A stretch of DNA of 64,000 nt. Source: an uncultured Paracoccaceae bacterium (GTDB lineage: Bacteria > Pseudomonadota > Alphaproteobacteria > Rhodobacterales > Rhodobacteraceae). Positions 47,290-57,246 of this stretch are shown one piece after another. Where the stretch lies: NCBI GenBank assembly GCA_934500835.1, contig CAKSTR010000004.1:124001-188000 (forward strand), read 5' to 3'. The notes under the pieces were generated by a model. It saw only the letters and a program-made list of their open reading frames with translations, searched no databases and was not told the DNA's origin. Each line of letters begins with the position of its first letter. Within the stretch, counting starts at the first letter, position 1. The translations under genes and the position numbers were made by a program.

Positions 47290-48897
47290 TCAGCCCTTCA
47301 GGAACCCGACCAGCGCGGCGGTGGAGCCATCCTTGCCCTCGGTCCCCGCCCGCCCCTCCAGCACCGGCTGCAAGGCCAGCGCCAGTTCCTTGCCCAACTC
47401 CACCCCCCATTGGTCGTAGGAGTTGATGCCCAGGATCACCCCCTCCACAAAGACGCGGTGTTCGTAAAGCGCGATGATCTGGCCCAGCACGAAGGGCGTC
47501 AGCCGGTCATAGGCCAGCGTGGTCGAGGGCCGGTTGCCGGGAAAGACGCGGTGACGGGCCTGCCGCTCCAGCTCGGCCCCGGTGGCGCCCTTGCGGGCCA
47601 TGATCGCACGCGCTTCGTCCAGGGACCGCCCGCGCAGAAGCGCCTCGGACTGCGCAAGGCAGTTCGACACCAGCAAGAGATGCTGATGCGCCAGATCCGG
47701 CTCGTGCCCCCGCCGCGCCACCAGAAACTCGCAAGGCACCACCCGGGTGCCCTGATGGATCAGCTGGTAGAAGGCGTGCTGGCCGTTGGTCCCCGGCTCT
47801 CCCCAGACCACGGGGCCGGAGTTCACCGTCAGGTCCGACCCGTCCCGCGCCACGCGCTTGCCGTTCGATTCCATCTCCAGTTGCTGCAGATAGGCCGGCA
47901 GGCGCGAGAGCCGCTGGTCATAGGGCAGCACGGCGCGGGTGGCATGGCCGCAGATCTGGTTGTGCCAGAGGCCGACCAGCGCCAGAAGGACCGGCATGTT
48001 CTGCGACAGCGGCGTGGTCAGGAAATGGCGGTCCATCGCGCGGCCACCGGCGAGGAATTCCCCGAACGCCTTCGGCCCCACCGCGATCATCAGCGAAAGA
48101 CCGATCGGGCCCCACATCGAATAGCGCCCGCCGACCCAATCCTCGAATCCGAAAACGCGCGCGGGATCAATGCCATAGGCGGTGGTCTTCTCAAGCGCGG
48201 TCGAGACGGCGGCAAATTGCGCCGCCGGGGCGCGCACCGCGCCCGCCAGCCAGCGTTTCGCCGTATCGGCATTTGTCATCGTCTCGATGGTGGTGAAGGT
48301 CTTCGAGGCCACGATGATCAGCGTGGTCTCGGGGTTCAGCCCCTTCAGCACGTCATGGACATGCGCCCCGTCCACGTTCGAGACATAATGCACCCGCGGC
48401 CCGTCATGGAAGGGCGCCAGCGCCAGCGTGGCCATCGCAGGGCCAAGATCGGACCCGCCGATGCCGATGTTCACCACATCGGTGATCCGCCCGCCCTGCC
48501 CGGTGAAGCGGCCCTGCCGGACATCCGTCGCAAAAGCCGCCATACGGGCGCGTATGGCGCGGACTTCGGGCAGCACATCCTGCCCCCCGACGCGGATCAC
48601 CTCGTCCTCGCCGGCGCGCAGGGCGACATGCAGCACGGCACGGCCTTCGGTGTCGTTGATCTTCTCGCCCGCGAACATGGCGGCGCGGCGGCCCTCCACG
48701 TCCGAGGCTTCGGCCAGCATCACCAGAAGTGCGCGGCCTTCGGCGTCGATATTGGTCTTCGACCAGTCGAACAGCATCCCGTCCGCCATGACCGAGTAGC
48801 CCGCCGCGCGGCCGGGGTCCGCGTCAAACAGCGACAGGATTCGCCGATCCGCCACCCGCGCCTGATGATCCCGCAGCGCGGCCCATTTGTCGGTCAT
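47290..48897 (-). CDS. pgi: glucose-6-phosphate isomerase
   Basis: Interconverts glucose-6-phosphate and fructose-6-phosphate. It has 535 residues, the normal E. coli-type length. Phosphate-binding [14 protein letters not shown] and [14 protein letters not shown] are intact. The catalytic Glu lies in [34 protein letters not shown] and the C-terminal GVELGKELA are family features. It is the last gene of zwf-pgl-pgi, 10 bp after pgl. Confidence 0.97.
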   Translation of the reverse strand: MTDKWAALRDHQARVADRRILSLFDADPGRAAGYSVMADGMLFDWSKTNIDAEGRALLVMLAEASDVEGRRAAMFAGEKINDTEGRAVLHVALRAGEDEVIRVGGQDVLPEVRAIRARMAAFATDVRQGRFTGQGGRITDVVNIGIGGSDLGPAMATLALAPFHDGPRVHYVSNVDGAHVHDVLKGLNPETTLIIVASKTFTTIETMTNADTAKRWLAGAVRAPAAQFAAVSTALEKTTAYGIDPARVFGFEDWVGGRYSMWGPIGLSLMIAVGPKAFGEFLAGGRAMDRHFLTTPLSQNMPVLLALVGLWHNQICGHATRAVLPYDQRLSRLPAYLQQLEMESNGKRVARDGSDLTVNSGPVVWGEPGTNGQHAFYQLIHQGTRVVPCEFLVARRGHEPDLAHQHLLLVSNCLAQSEALLRGRSLDEARAIMARKGATGAELERQARHRVFPGNRPSTTLAYDRLTPFVLGQIIALYEHRVFVEGVILGINSYDQWGVELGKELALALQPVLEGRAGTEGKDGSTAALVGFLKG

Positions 48898-48907
48898 CGA
48901 CGCCCCC

Positions 48908-49582
48908 TCATTCCGCCCAATGCACCACGGCCTGATCCAGCACCGCCCGGATCGGCGCCTCTTCCGGCGGCAGCGCGGCCGCGCGTTCGATCGCCGCGCG
49001 CTTCTCGGCCCCGGTGATCATCACATGCGCCCGGACAGCGCCGCGCAGGACGGGCGCCGTCAGCGTGACCCGCGGCTCGCCGGCCGCTTCCGCCCGCATC
49101 GGCAGGATCAGGCGCGTGGTGGCCGACAGGGCCTCGTCCAGCCGGTCGGCGCCGGGGAAAAGGCTGGCGGTGTGCATGTCGGTGCCCATGCCCAGAAGCA
49201 GGACCGAGATCGGCAGATGCGGCGCAAGACCGGCCTCCAGCGCCTCGACCGCATCCTCGGGGATCGAGGGGCCGGGCTGATACATCGGGATCAGCGTCGC
49301 CGCCTCGGCCCGGTTGCGCAAAAGCCGTTGACGCAGAAGCCGGGTGTTGGAGCGCTCGCTGTCCTCTTCCACCCAGCGTTCGTCGGTCAGGACGACCGCG
49401 ACATTGGCCCAGTCCATCTCGACCCCCGAAAGCGTATCGAACACCGGCCCCGGCGTGGTGCCGCCCGGCACCGCCAGCGTGGCCCGCCCGTCGCGGCGCA
49501 GGGTCTCGGCCAGCTCGCCGGCGATCAGATTGGCCAGACGCAGCTGCATCAGCTCGCGGTCGGGATAGGTCTCGAACTGCAT
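48908..49582 (-). CDS. pgl: 6-phosphogluconolactonase
   Basis: Hydrolyses 6-phosphoglucono-lactone formed by Zwf. It has 224 residues, of the DevB/SOL (NagB-like) family. [16 protein letters not shown] and VVLTDERWV are the substrate-binding and catalytic segments; [16 protein letters not shown] follows. The start overlaps the zwf stop by one base (TGATG). It works with zwf and pgi to feed the Entner-Doudoroff pathway. Confidence 0.95.
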   Translation of the reverse strand: MQFETYPDRELMQLRLANLIAGELAETLRRDGRATLAVPGGTTPGPVFDTLSGVEMDWANVAVVLTDERWVEEDSERSNTRLLRQRLLRNRAEAATLIPMYQPGPSIPEDAVEALEAGLAPHLPISVLLLGMGTDMHTASLFPGADRLDEALSATTRLILPMRAEAAGEPRVTLTAPVLRGAVRAHVMITGAEKRAAIERAAALPPEEAPIRAVLDQAVVHWAE

Positions 49583-51033
49583 CAGCGTATCTCCCGCCAG
49601 CGCCGCCCGTCGCGGTGCATCAGCATCAACGCGTCCTCGGGGCCCGAGGATCCCGCGTCATAGGGTTGAGGCCGGTCGCCGCGCGCCTCCCAGCCGTTGA
49701 TGATCGGATCGGCCCAGGCCCAGGCCGACTCGACCTCGTCACCACGCATGAACAGGGTCTGGTTGCCCCGGATCACATCCATGATCAACCGCTCGTAGGC
49801 GTCGGGCACGTCCTCGGCCGCGGCCCCGAGCGCCTCGGCGAAGGACATGTCCAGCGGCACCTGCACCAGACGCATCCCGCCCGGCCCCGGCTCCTTGATC
49901 ATCACCTTGAGGTTCATCCCCTCGTCCGGTTGAAGCCGGATCACCAGGACGTTCTCGCGCCAGCCCTCCGCATCGTCGAAGATCGAATGCGGCGGTTCCT
50001 TGAAGGTGATGGCGATCTCGCTGGCCCGCGCCCGCAGCCTTTTGCCGGTGCGCAGGTAGAAGGGCGTGCCCTTCCAGCGCCAGTTCGAGATATGGGCCTT
50101 CAGCGCCACATAGCTTTCGGTGCGCGAGGCCGGGTTCTCGGCATGCTCCAGATAGCCGCCCTGCCCGTTGGAGGCCAGATACTGGCCCCGAACGATGTCT
50201 TCGGGCTGCACCGCATCCAGGGCGCGGATCACCTTCAGCTTCTCGTCGCGCACGGCGTCGGGGTCGAAGTGATAGGGCGGCTCCATGGCGATCAGGCACA
50301 GAAGCTGCATCAGATGGTTCTGCACCATGTCCCGCATCGCACCCGACGTGTCGTAATAGGCGCCGCGGCCTTCGACACTGACCGTTTCGGCCACGGTGAT
50401 CTGGACATGATCGACGTATTCCGACTTCCACAACGGCTCGAACAGGATATTGGCAAAGCGCACCGCCATCAGGTTCTGGACGGTCTCTTTCCCCAGATAA
50501 TGGTCGATCCGGTAGATCTGGCTTTCCGCAAAGTGCTGCGCCAGCGTGGCGTTCAGCGCCCGGGCGGTGGCAAGGTCGCGGCCGAACGGCTTTTCGACCA
50601 CGATCCGCGCCTGCGGGCCGGCGATGCCGTAAGAGGTCAGCCGCCCGGCCAGATCGCCGAACAGCGAGGGCGCAACCGAGAAGTAGAACGCCTGCACCAC
50701 GTCGGGCCGGATCAGCGCCTTCAGCTGCGGCCAGCCCGCCTCGCCCCTGGCGTCTATGGCGATGTAATGCAGCCGTTCCAGGAATTCGGCGATGACGGCC
50801 TTGTCCTGCTGGGTCTCGGGCAGGAATTCGGCGATGGCGTCAGCCACCAGCCGGCGGAAATCCTCATCCCCAAGGTCGCCGCGCGCCGCGCCGATGATCC
50901 GGCTGTCCGCCGGCATCTGCCCGGCCTGAAAGCGGCGGTAAAGGCCCGGAAGGATCTTCCTGCGCGCCAGATCCCCGGTGCCGCCGAAGATCACGAGGTC
51001 GAAAGGATCGACCGGGATGACGCGCGAAACCAT
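49582..51033 (-). CDS. zwf: glucose-6-phosphate 1-dehydrogenase
   Basis: Oxidises glucose-6-phosphate with NAD(P)+ to the lactone. It has 483 residues. The N-terminal coenzyme fold is LVIFGGTGDLARRKILPGLY. The catalytic site RIDHYLGKETVQN and VVEKPFGRDL are intact. GAGGATTTC precedes the ATG. It is first in zwf-pgl-pgi. A perfect 12-bp palindrome 18 bp upstream is the likely operator for control by carbon source. Confidence 0.97.
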   Translation of the reverse strand: MVSRVIPVDPFDLVIFGGTGDLARRKILPGLYRRFQAGQMPADSRIIGAARGDLGDEDFRRLVADAIAEFLPETQQDKAVIAEFLERLHYIAIDARGEAGWPQLKALIRPDVVQAFYFSVAPSLFGDLAGRLTSYGIAGPQARIVVEKPFGRDLATARALNATLAQHFAESQIYRIDHYLGKETVQNLMAVRFANILFEPLWKSEYVDHVQITVAETVSVEGRGAYYDTSGAMRDMVQNHLMQLLCLIAMEPPYHFDPDAVRDEKLKVIRALDAVQPEDIVRGQYLASNGQGGYLEHAENPASRTESYVALKAHISNWRWKGTPFYLRTGKRLRARASEIAITFKEPPHSIFDDAEGWRENVLVIRLQPDEGMNLKVMIKEPGPGGMRLVQVPLDMSFAEALGAAAEDVPDAYERLIMDVIRGNQTLFMRGDEVESAWAWADPIINGWEARGDRPQPYDAGSSGPEDALMLMHRDGRRWREIR

Positions 51034-51050
51034 GAAATCCTCGCTGGTGT

Positions 51051-51062
51051 GTTAGCGCTAAC
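51051..51062. promoter_or_regulatory. LacI-type operator upstream of zwf (CceR-like)
   Basis: GTTAGCGCTAAC is a perfect 12-bp palindrome with a central GC, between the predicted promoter and the zwf start. In Rhodobacter sphaeroides the LacI-family regulator CceR controls Entner-Doudoroff genes, and from memory its site has this form. Assignment to CceR is inference. Confidence 0.7.
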
Positions 51063-51078
51063 GAGCCGTGCTCGGCGC

Positions 51079-51107
51079 CTTCTAGCGCCCTTGGAAACCC
51101 AAGTCTA
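51079..51107 (-). promoter_or_regulatory. candidate zwf promoter
   Basis: On the minus strand TAGACT (51107-51102), a 17-bp spacer and TAGAAG (51084-51079) lie upstream of the palindrome, which would fall about 10-20 bp past the transcription start. Confidence 0.35.
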
Positions 51108-51194
51108 GCATCTTGGCGGCGAAGGGGAAATGACCTGCCCGCCGCCGCGCCATGGGCAGGGCAGAGCAACGAAGGGCCGGATTGGCGGGCGCGC

Positions 51195-51893
51195 CTAGCT
51201 TTCGTCGACCTGCTGCCACTGCACCCGCAGAAGGCCCGGCTCCACGGCAAGATGCTGGACCGCCTGTTCCAGCATCGGCTCGGTCACGCCTTCGCCCGAG
51301 ACGACGGCCGAAAGTTCGACCCCGGCAGACTCCGGCAGGCGGCGCATGTCGATGCCGCCCAGATGCAGCCCGCCAAGCGTCAGCACCCGCATCATCAGAC
51401 TGCGGGCCGCCGCCTCCTGCGCCTCGGGCACCACGACCAGCACGCGGTAGGATCGCACGGCCTGCGCCTGCAGGCTGACCCGCCGTTTTATCCATTGCAC
51501 CAAGGGCCGCAGCGCGAAATTGACGAAGACGACAAGGCCGGTGGTGACCAGCGCGAAATCCCAGTTGCCATGCCCGGCCAGCAGCCCGACGGCGGCCGAG
51601 CACCACAGCGTCGCCGCCGTGGTCAGGCCCTGCACGTTGAACCCGTCGCGGAAGATGATCCCGGCACCAAGGAAACCGATGCCGCTGACCACCTGCGCGG
51701 CAACCCGGCTGGGCGACATGTCGCCCTCGATCAGCATCGAGAACACCATGTAGGCCCCCGCCCCAAGCGCCACCAGCGCATTGGTCCGCAGGCCGGCCTT
51801 CCTTTGGCGGATCTGCCGCTCCATCCCGATCAGCGCGCCGCAGCCAAGGGCGACCGAAAGGTTGAAGGCGGCGGCGGCAAGCGTGACGGTCAT
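51195..51893 (-). CDS. MgtC/SapB-family membrane protein
   Basis: A 232-residue protein with about four N-terminal helices containing LGCGALIGMERQIRQRKAGLRTNALVALGAGAYM, the MgtC signature, then GIGFLGAGIIFRDG and GLTTAATLWCSAAVGLLAG. A C-terminal cytoplasmic ACT-like domain follows. MgtC proteins modulate ATP synthase and Mg2+ homeostasis in intracellular pathogens; many free-living homologues have unknown roles. The start at 51893 follows GGAAGGA. No Mg-responsive leader is evident. Confidence 0.88.
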   Translation of the reverse strand: MTVTLAAAAFNLSVALGCGALIGMERQIRQRKAGLRTNALVALGAGAYMVFSMLIEGDMSPSRVAAQVVSGIGFLGAGIIFRDGFNVQGLTTAATLWCSAAVGLLAGHGNWDFALVTTGLVVFVNFALRPLVQWIKRRVSLQAQAVRSYRVLVVVPEAQEAAARSLMMRVLTLGGLHLGGIDMRRLPESAGVELSAVVSGEGVTEPMLEQAVQHLAVEPGLLRVQWQQVDES

Positions 51894-52041
51894 CTGACGA
51901 ATCCTTCCCGGTGGGAGGGCCCATCCGATCACGGTCCGGGCAAAATGTGAATGTTATGTAACAGCTTCACAACGCCTGCGGTAAGGCACGGGCTTTGGCC
52001 TGGCGGAACCACGGTGAAATCACGGTTCTCGGCGCAGGATA

Positions 52042-52055
52042 TTGATCTTTATCTG
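52042..52055 (+). promoter_or_regulatory. FNR/CRP-family-like half-conserved box
   Basis: TTGAT-CTTT-ATCTG matches the FnrL consensus TTGAT-N4-ATCAA at 8 of 10 fixed positions. It lies in the gap between the MgtC gene and cobF, about 40 bp upstream of a possible tiny lipoprotein gene on the plus strand. Chance matches are common, so this is tentative. Confidence 0.3.
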
Positions 52056-52082
52056 CAATCCCTTCCCCGATATGGAAAGGTC

Positions 52083-52193
52083 GTGCAAGGCAACCATCCC
52101 CCTGCAGTCTTGCTGACCCTTGTCCTGCTCCCGGCCGCCTGCGGAGGGGTGCCAGCGCCCCTCAGCCCTTGCGCAAAAGGTAGATGTCCATGA
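52083..52193 (+). CDS. possible small lipoprotein
   Basis: A 36-codon frame from GTG 52083, preceded by GGAAAGG. It has a hydrophobic stretch ending in a lipobox-like LLPAAC followed by GG, at about residues 16-21. The N-terminus lacks the positive charges normal for signal peptides. The last 32 bp overlap the 3' end of cobF on the other strand. It may equally be non-coding. Confidence 0.2.
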   Translation: MQGNHPPAVLLTLVLLPAACGGVPAPLSPCAKGRCP

Positions 52194-52905
52194 TCCAGCC
52201 GTGTCGCATGCGGGCCTCGGCACGGGCGGCAAGGATGCGCGGGCCCGCCTCTGACAGGGGACCGTGCTCCAGGATCTCGCCCGGCATGCCCAGATAGGCG
52301 CCCCACCAGATCGTCAGCCCGTCGGGGGGAAGGCTTTGAAAGCTGCATTCGCCGTCCAGCATCACCACGCAGGTATCGGCGCCGGGCGGAAAGCCCCCGT
52401 CGCGCAACCGCCGGCCGGTGGTCACGACAAACGGCGCGCCGATCCGGTTCAGGGCGATGGCATGGGCCGCGCAAAGCGCATGGATCGCGGTGATGCCTGG
52501 GACGACCGAGATTTTCGGCACGGGCGACAGCCGCCCGGCGATCCGCAGGCTGGAATCGTAAAGCGCAGGGTCGCCCCAGACCAGAAGCGCCACCTTGCCG
52601 GCCTGCGGATGGCGCGCCGCCGCGCCGGCCCAGGCCCGCGCGATGGCATCATGCCAGTCCTCCACCCCGGCGCGATAGTCCGGGTTGGCGGCATCGCGGA
52701 CCGGCAGGTCGAAGTCCTCGATCCGGGTCGCGGGATTGGTCAGCACGGCCTGCAGGATCTGCCGCCGCAGGTCGGCCAGATCGGCCTTGTCCGCGCCCTT
52801 GCGCGGCACAAGGACCAGATCGGCGGCATTGATCGCCTGCGCGCCCTGCCCGGTCAGGTGATCGGGGTTGCCGGTGCCGATGCCGATCAGGACCAGCTCA
52901 CGCAT
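52162..52905 (-). CDS. cobF: precorrin-6A synthase (deacetylating)
   Basis: SAM-dependent C1-methyltransferase of the aerobic cobalamin pathway; it converts precorrin-5 to precorrin-6A with loss of acetate. It has 247 residues. The N-terminal Gly loop is LIGIGTGNPDHLT, followed by LLVWGDPALYDSSLRIA and VVPGITAIHALCAAH, typical of corrin methylases. FxxGADTCVVMLDGECSF and the WWGAYLGM segment fit CobF. It is the last gene of the cob run in this window and overlaps cobA by 8 bp. Confidence 0.93.
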   Translation of the reverse strand: MRELVLIGIGTGNPDHLTGQGAQAINAADLVLVPRKGADKADLADLRRQILQAVLTNPATRIEDFDLPVRDAANPDYRAGVEDWHDAIARAWAGAAARHPQAGKVALLVWGDPALYDSSLRIAGRLSPVPKISVVPGITAIHALCAAHAIALNRIGAPFVVTTGRRLRDGGFPPGADTCVVMLDGECSFQSLPPDGLTIWWGAYLGMPGEILEHGPLSEAGPRILAARAEARMRHGWIMDIYLLRKG

Positions 52906-53644
52906 GATCCTCCTCCGCCAGCGGGCCGTAAAGGATCAGCGCCGGGGCGTCGCCCGCCGCGCGGCCTGCCAGCTCTTGCGCCAGCCCCGCCAGCGTGCCG
53001 CGCCAGATCGTCTGCGCCGGGGTGGATACCGCCTCGGCCATCAGCGCCGGCGTTTCCGCCGCCATCCCCGCCGCCATGAGCCGCTCGGCCAGGGCGGGAA
53101 AGGTGCGCCGGCCCATGAAGACCGCCGTGGTCGCCGCCGGATCGGCAAGGGCCGCCATGTTCAGATCCCCCGGCAGCCCGCCCGAGACATCTGCCCCGGT
53201 CAGGAACTGCACCCGCCGCGCCGTCAGGCGGCGGGTCAGCGGGATGCCGGCGGCGGCGGCGGCGGCGCAGGGCGAAGGCACGCCGGGCACGATCTCGAAC
53301 CCGATGCCGGCAGCGCGAAGCGCGGTGATCTCTTCCTCCAGCCGCCCGAAAAGGCCCGCGTCGCCGGATTTCAGCCGCACCACCCTTGCCCCGCCGCTTG
53401 CATAGTCCACCAGGAGCCGGCTGACGTGGTCCTGTCTGGGCGAGGCCCGCCCTGCCCTTTTGCCCACGCCGACCAGATCGGCCTCGGGCCGCGCCAGGTG
53501 CAGGATCGGACCCGAGGACAGGTCGTCGAACAGGATCGCATCGGCTTGCGCCAGCAGTCGCGCCGCCTTGACCGTCAAAAGGTCCGGGTCGCCCGGACCG
53601 GAGGAAACGAAATGGACAAATCCGGTGGGGGTGGGGCCGGTCAT
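52898..53644 (-). CDS. cobA: uroporphyrinogen-III C-methyltransferase (SUMT)
   Basis: Methylates uroporphyrinogen III at C2 and C7 to give precorrin-2, the branch point to cobalamin and siroheme. It has 248 residues. Family motifs are VSSGPGDPDLLTVKAARLL, VVRLKSGDAGLFGR, VPGVPSPCAAAAAAGIPLTRR and MGRRTFPALAERL. There is no CysG-type oxidase/chelatase fusion, as in alphaproteobacterial cob clusters. It overlaps cobB by ATGA and cobF by 8 bp. Confidence 0.94.
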   Translation of the reverse strand: MTGPTPTGFVHFVSSGPGDPDLLTVKAARLLAQADAILFDDLSSGPILHLARPEADLVGVGKRAGRASPRQDHVSRLLVDYASGGARVVRLKSGDAGLFGRLEEEITALRAAGIGFEIVPGVPSPCAAAAAAGIPLTRRLTARRVQFLTGADVSGGLPGDLNMAALADPAATTAVFMGRRTFPALAERLMAAGMAAETPALMAEAVSTPAQTIWRGTLAGLAQELAGRAAGDAPALILYGPLAEEDHA

Positions 53645-54951
53645 GGGTGCGCCTCGGCGATCAGGTGAAAGAAGGTGCCGCTGACAGTGCCGCGGCGCGA
53701 GCCGGTTTCGGCCACCGCATCGCCCTCGGCATCCGTCACTTGGGCCAGGGGCGGATCGGGCTGGTCCAGGATGGTGGAATAGTGGAACTCATGCCCGCGC
53801 AGACGGGCGCCCGCAGGCTGGCCGGGCATCGGTGCGGTCAGCGTCGCCAGCCGGTAGCCAAGATGCAGCTTGCGCCTTTCATATGAGGTGACAAGGCCCA
53901 GAAGCCCCGCCATCGGGTGCCGCTGGCCGCTGGCATCGACCAGCCCCTGCCCCAGCACCATGTAGCCGCCGCATTCGCCATGGACCGGGCGGGTTCGGGC
54001 ATGGGCGCGCAGGCCGGCCATGAAGCGACTGGCACCGGCGATGCGGCCCGCATGCAGCTCGGGGTAGCCGCCGGGCAACCAGACCAGATCAGCCTCGGGC
54101 GGCGGCTGGTCGGCAAGCGGCGAGAACGGCAGGATCTCGGCCCCTGCCGCGCGCCATCCGGCCAGAAGATGCGGATAGGTAAAGGAAAACGCCGCATCCT
54201 GCGCCAGCGCGATCCGCTGCGCGGGGGGATTTGGCAGGGGATCGGGCGCACCGGCGCGGGTTCCGGCCGCCAGCCGCCACAGCGCCGGCAGGTCGACATG
54301 GGCGCGCAGGAAGGCCGCATAGGCGGCAATCGCGGCCTCAAGATCCGGGTGCTCGGCGGCCTGCACCAGCCCCAGATGCCGCTCGGGCAGTTTCAGGTCG
54401 CCCCGGCGCGGCAGCACGCCAAGAACGGGCAGCCCCGCCCGCTCCATCCCCAGCCGGATCAGCCGCTCGTGCCGGGGGCTGGCGACACGGTTCAGGATCA
54501 CCCCGGCAAAGGGCAGATCGGGGTCATAGCGCGCATGGCCAAGCGCCACCGCCGCTGCCGTCTGCGCCTGCCCGCCCACGTCCAGCACCAGAACGACCGG
54601 CCAGCCCATCGCCCGGGCCAGCTCGGCGGTGGAGCCTTGGCCCGCCGCCCCCGCAAAGGCCACCCCATCGAAAAGGCCCATCGAGCCTTCGGCCAGCACC
54701 ATATCCGCGCCAGCCGCGCGCTGCGCCAGGGCCGCGATCAGCCCCGGCCGCATCGCCCAGCTGTCCAGGTTGAACGACTCCCGCCCCGCCGCGGCGCGAT
54801 GGAAGGCCGGGTCGATGTAGTCCGGGCCGCTCTTGAAGGGCTGCACCGCCAGCCCGTCCTCGGCCAGTGCCCGCAAGAGGCCCAGCATCACCGTGGTCTT
54901 GCCCGTCCCCGAGGCGGGGGCCGAGATGATCAGGCCCGGGGGCAGGCTCAT
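53641..54951 (-). CDS. cobB: hydrogenobyrinate a,c-diamide synthase
   Basis: Glutamine- and ATP-dependent amidase that converts hydrogenobyrinate to its a,c-diamide. It has 436 residues. The N-terminal dethiobiotin-synthetase-like domain carries [19 protein letters not shown] (P-loop). The C-terminal triad-type glutaminase domain has its Cys in [14 protein letters not shown]. The last part, [14 protein letters not shown] [18 protein letters not shown], is typical of CobB/CbiA. The start overlaps the cobM stop (ATGA). Confidence 0.95.
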   Translation of the reverse strand: MSLPPGLIISAPASGTGKTTVMLGLLRALAEDGLAVQPFKSGPDYIDPAFHRAAAGRESFNLDSWAMRPGLIAALAQRAAGADMVLAEGSMGLFDGVAFAGAAGQGSTAELARAMGWPVVLVLDVGGQAQTAAAVALGHARYDPDLPFAGVILNRVASPRHERLIRLGMERAGLPVLGVLPRRGDLKLPERHLGLVQAAEHPDLEAAIAAYAAFLRAHVDLPALWRLAAGTRAGAPDPLPNPPAQRIALAQDAAFSFTYPHLLAGWRAAGAEILPFSPLADQPPPEADLVWLPGGYPELHAGRIAGASRFMAGLRAHARTRPVHGECGGYMVLGQGLVDASGQRHPMAGLLGLVTSYERRKLHLGYRLATLTAPMPGQPAGARLRGHEFHYSTILDQPDPPLAQVTDAEGDAVAETGSRRGTVSGTFFHLIAEAHP

Positions 54952-55727
54952 GCCTCCTCCGGGAAGCGTGGCGCGGCACCGACGGGGCGATAGCGGCGGT
55001 CGTAATCGCCTGCGTAAAGCCGGCTTTCGGCGAACACCTCGGCACCAAGGGTATGGCCGACCAGGATCAGCGCCGTGCGCTCGCCGGTGCCTATCGCGGG
55101 CTCCAGCGTGGCAAGGGTGGCGCGGATCACCCGCTCATCGGGCCAACTGGCGCGGAAGATCACCGCCACCGGGCAATCGGGCCCGTAATGCGGGATCAGT
55201 TCAGCCTGCACCCGGTCCAGCACATGCACCGAAAGGTGGATCGCCAGAACCGCCCCCGTGCGTGCGAAATTCTCCAGCGTCTCGCCTTCTGGCATCGCGC
55301 TGGCACGGCCCGAGAGGCGGGTCAGGATCACCGATTGCGCCACCCCCGGCAGGGTCAGCTCGGCCCCCAAGGCGGCGGCAGCGGCGGCGAAGGACGGCAC
55401 GCCCGGCGTCACGTCATAGGGGATGTCCAGCGCGCGCAGGCGGCGCAATTGCTCTCCCATCGCAGACCAGACCGACAGGTCGCCCGAATGCAGCCGCGCC
55501 ACGTCCTTGCCGGCGGCATGGGCAGAGGCGATCTCGGCAATGATCTCGTCAAGGCTCAGCGGTGCGGTGTTGACGATATGACAGCCGGGCGGGCAATGGG
55601 CCAGCACACCCCTGGGCACCAGAGAGCCCGCGTAAAGGCAGACCGGCGAGGCGGCGATCAGGTCGCGGCCGCGCAGCGTTATCAGGTCGGGCGCGCCGGG
55701 GCCGGCGCCGATGAAATGGACGGTCAT
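54948..55727 (-). CDS. cobM: precorrin-4 C11-methyltransferase
   Basis: Adds the C11 methyl group to precorrin-4, giving precorrin-5. It has 259 residues of the tetrapyrrole methylase family. Motifs are [57 protein letters not shown] and YRASWPD-type [12 protein letters not shown]. It overlaps cobE and cobB by 4 bp each, so translation is coupled. Confidence 0.95.
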   Translation of the reverse strand: MTVHFIGAGPGAPDLITLRGRDLIAASPVCLYAGSLVPRGVLAHCPPGCHIVNTAPLSLDEIIAEIASAHAAGKDVARLHSGDLSVWSAMGEQLRRLRALDIPYDVTPGVPSFAAAAAALGAELTLPGVAQSVILTRLSGRASAMPEGETLENFARTGAVLAIHLSVHVLDRVQAELIPHYGPDCPVAVIFRASWPDERVIRATLATLEPAIGTGERTALILVGHTLGAEVFAESRLYAGDYDRRYRPVGAAPRFPEEA

Positions 55728-56068
55728 TCAGGGGGTCCTTCTGTCGCGGCGCTGTCGGCGATGGCCCATGTCACGGCGCCGGTGATCTGTCGTGTCGTGG
55801 TGATGCGTCCGCCGCTGACGGCGACCGCCAGCGCCTCGGCCACCGATCCGCAGCCAAAGCGCGCAAGGATGCGCGGGGATTGCGTCGGCGTGGCGATGCC
55901 GCGCAGGGAGGATTCGGGAAGTGCGGTCAGCGGCACACCCGCAAGCGCGGGATGCGCCGCGCGGGCCTGCAGCACGGCAACCGCATCGGCGGCCCCCGCC
56001 GCCTGCAGGGCACGGGCCACCTCGGCCCCGGTTGCCTTGCCCGCAAGGCCAAGCCCGATCACGCGCAT
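55724..56068 (-). CDS. cobE: cobalamin biosynthesis protein CobE (CbiG C-terminal type)
   Basis: A 114-residue stand-alone homologue of the C-terminal half of CbiG. In CbiG that domain takes part in opening the delta-lactone ring; the exact step of CobE in the aerobic route is unsettled. Features are [34 protein letters not shown] and [12 protein letters not shown]. The start at 56068 follows GGAG and overlaps the cobL end by 10 bp; ATG 56080 is an alternative. It overlaps cobM by ATGA. Confidence 0.88.
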   Translation of the reverse strand: MRVIGLGLAGKATGAEVARALQAAGAADAVAVLQARAAHPALAGVPLTALPESSLRGIATPTQSPRILARFGCGSVAEALAVAVSGGRITTTRQITGAVTWAIADSAATEGPPE

Positions 56069-57246
56069 GGCAGGCTCCATTGCACGACCGGGCGCGAGGG
56101 CTGCCAGCCGTGCAGGCCGCCAAGCGGCGCCGCGCGGGCCAGATCGATCCGCAGCAGATCCCCGCCGTGCAGGGCATGCAGGGCGATCACCAGCGCCTCG
56201 GTCTCCAGCGTGACGGCATTGACCACAAGGCGGGCGCTGCGGGGCAGACGGGCAAAAAGCGCCGCATCGAAGCCGCCGCCGACGAAGATGGCATCGGGGC
56301 GGGGCAGGTCTGCCACAACATCGGCGCTGCGTCCCTGCCGGACCTCCAGCCGGTGCGACAGGCCGAAACGGTCGGCATTGGTGCGGATATTGGCCAGACG
56401 CTCGGCCCGGCATTCGACCGCGACCGCCCGCCCGCCCGCCAGCGCCCATTTGACCGAGACGGAGCCGGAGCCTGCGCCAAGATCCCAGAGCACCTCGCCC
56501 GGGCGGGGGGCCAGTGCGGCAAGGGTCAGGGCGCGAACGGGGGATTTGGTGATCTGGCCGTCATGCGCGAATGCAGTTTCCGGCAGGCCCGGGCTGCGCG
56601 GCAGGCCGGGGGCGCCGGCGGGTTCGATGGCGGCCAGAACCGGGGCGGCGATGTCCTGCGGGACCGGGTCGGCGGCGGCAAAGCTGCGGATGCGCTCTTG
56701 CGGGCCGCCAAGCGCCTCAAGCACGGTCAGCCGGCTTTCGCCCCGTCCCCGCGCCACCAGCCAGCCGGCAAGACCCGCCACCGCCGGACCGTCGCGCAGG
56801 GTGCAAAGCAGGCGCTGCCCGGGGTGCAGGTGCGGCACCAGACGCTCGAACGGGGCGGCGTGCAGGCCAAGGCAGGCCGTCTCCTCAATCCGCCAGCCCA
56901 GACGCGCAGCCGCCAGCGAGAAAGACCCTGCCACCGGGATCGCCCGCCATTCGCCGGGGGTCAGGGCTTCGGCCAGCTGCGAACCGGCCCCGAACCAGAA
57001 GGGATCGCCCGAGGCCAGCACCACCACCTTGCGGTCCCTCACCGCAAGGACGGGGGCAATGTCGAAGGGCACCGGCCATGCGCGCCCACGATCCCCTGCC
57101 CCGGCCAGGGCCAGATGCCGGGGACCGCCGAAGATCACCGCCGCGGCCGCAAGTGCTGCACGGCTTGCATCCGGCAGGCCGGTCAGGCCATCTTCGCCGA
57201 TGCCGATGATGGTCAGCCAGGGATCAGGGGGACGGGGGTCAGTCAT
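56059..57246 (-). CDS. cobL: precorrin-6Y C5,15-methyltransferase (decarboxylating)
   Basis: A fused bifunctional enzyme, 395 residues, that methylates C5 and C15 and decarboxylates the acetate at C12. The N-terminal CbiE-type half begins LTIIGIGEDGLTGL and holds VVVLASGDPFWFGAGSQLAE. The C-terminal CbiT-type half holds LGAGSGSVSVKWAL and DAIFVGGGFD. The ATG (57246-57244) overlaps the ATG of the opposite-strand cobK (57245-57247) in a shared CATG. A weak AGGA site lies inside cobK. Confidence 0.95.
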   Translation of the reverse strand: MTDPRPPDPWLTIIGIGEDGLTGLPDASRAALAAAAVIFGGPRHLALAGAGDRGRAWPVPFDIAPVLAVRDRKVVVLASGDPFWFGAGSQLAEALTPGEWRAIPVAGSFSLAAARLGWRIEETACLGLHAAPFERLVPHLHPGQRLLCTLRDGPAVAGLAGWLVARGRGESRLTVLEALGGPQERIRSFAAADPVPQDIAAPVLAAIEPAGAPGLPRSPGLPETAFAHDGQITKSPVRALTLAALAPRPGEVLWDLGAGSGSVSVKWALAGGRAVAVECRAERLANIRTNADRFGLSHRLEVRQGRSADVVADLPRPDAIFVGGGFDAALFARLPRSARLVVNAVTLETEALVIALHALHGGDLLRIDLARAAPLGGLHGWQPSRPVVQWSLPCA

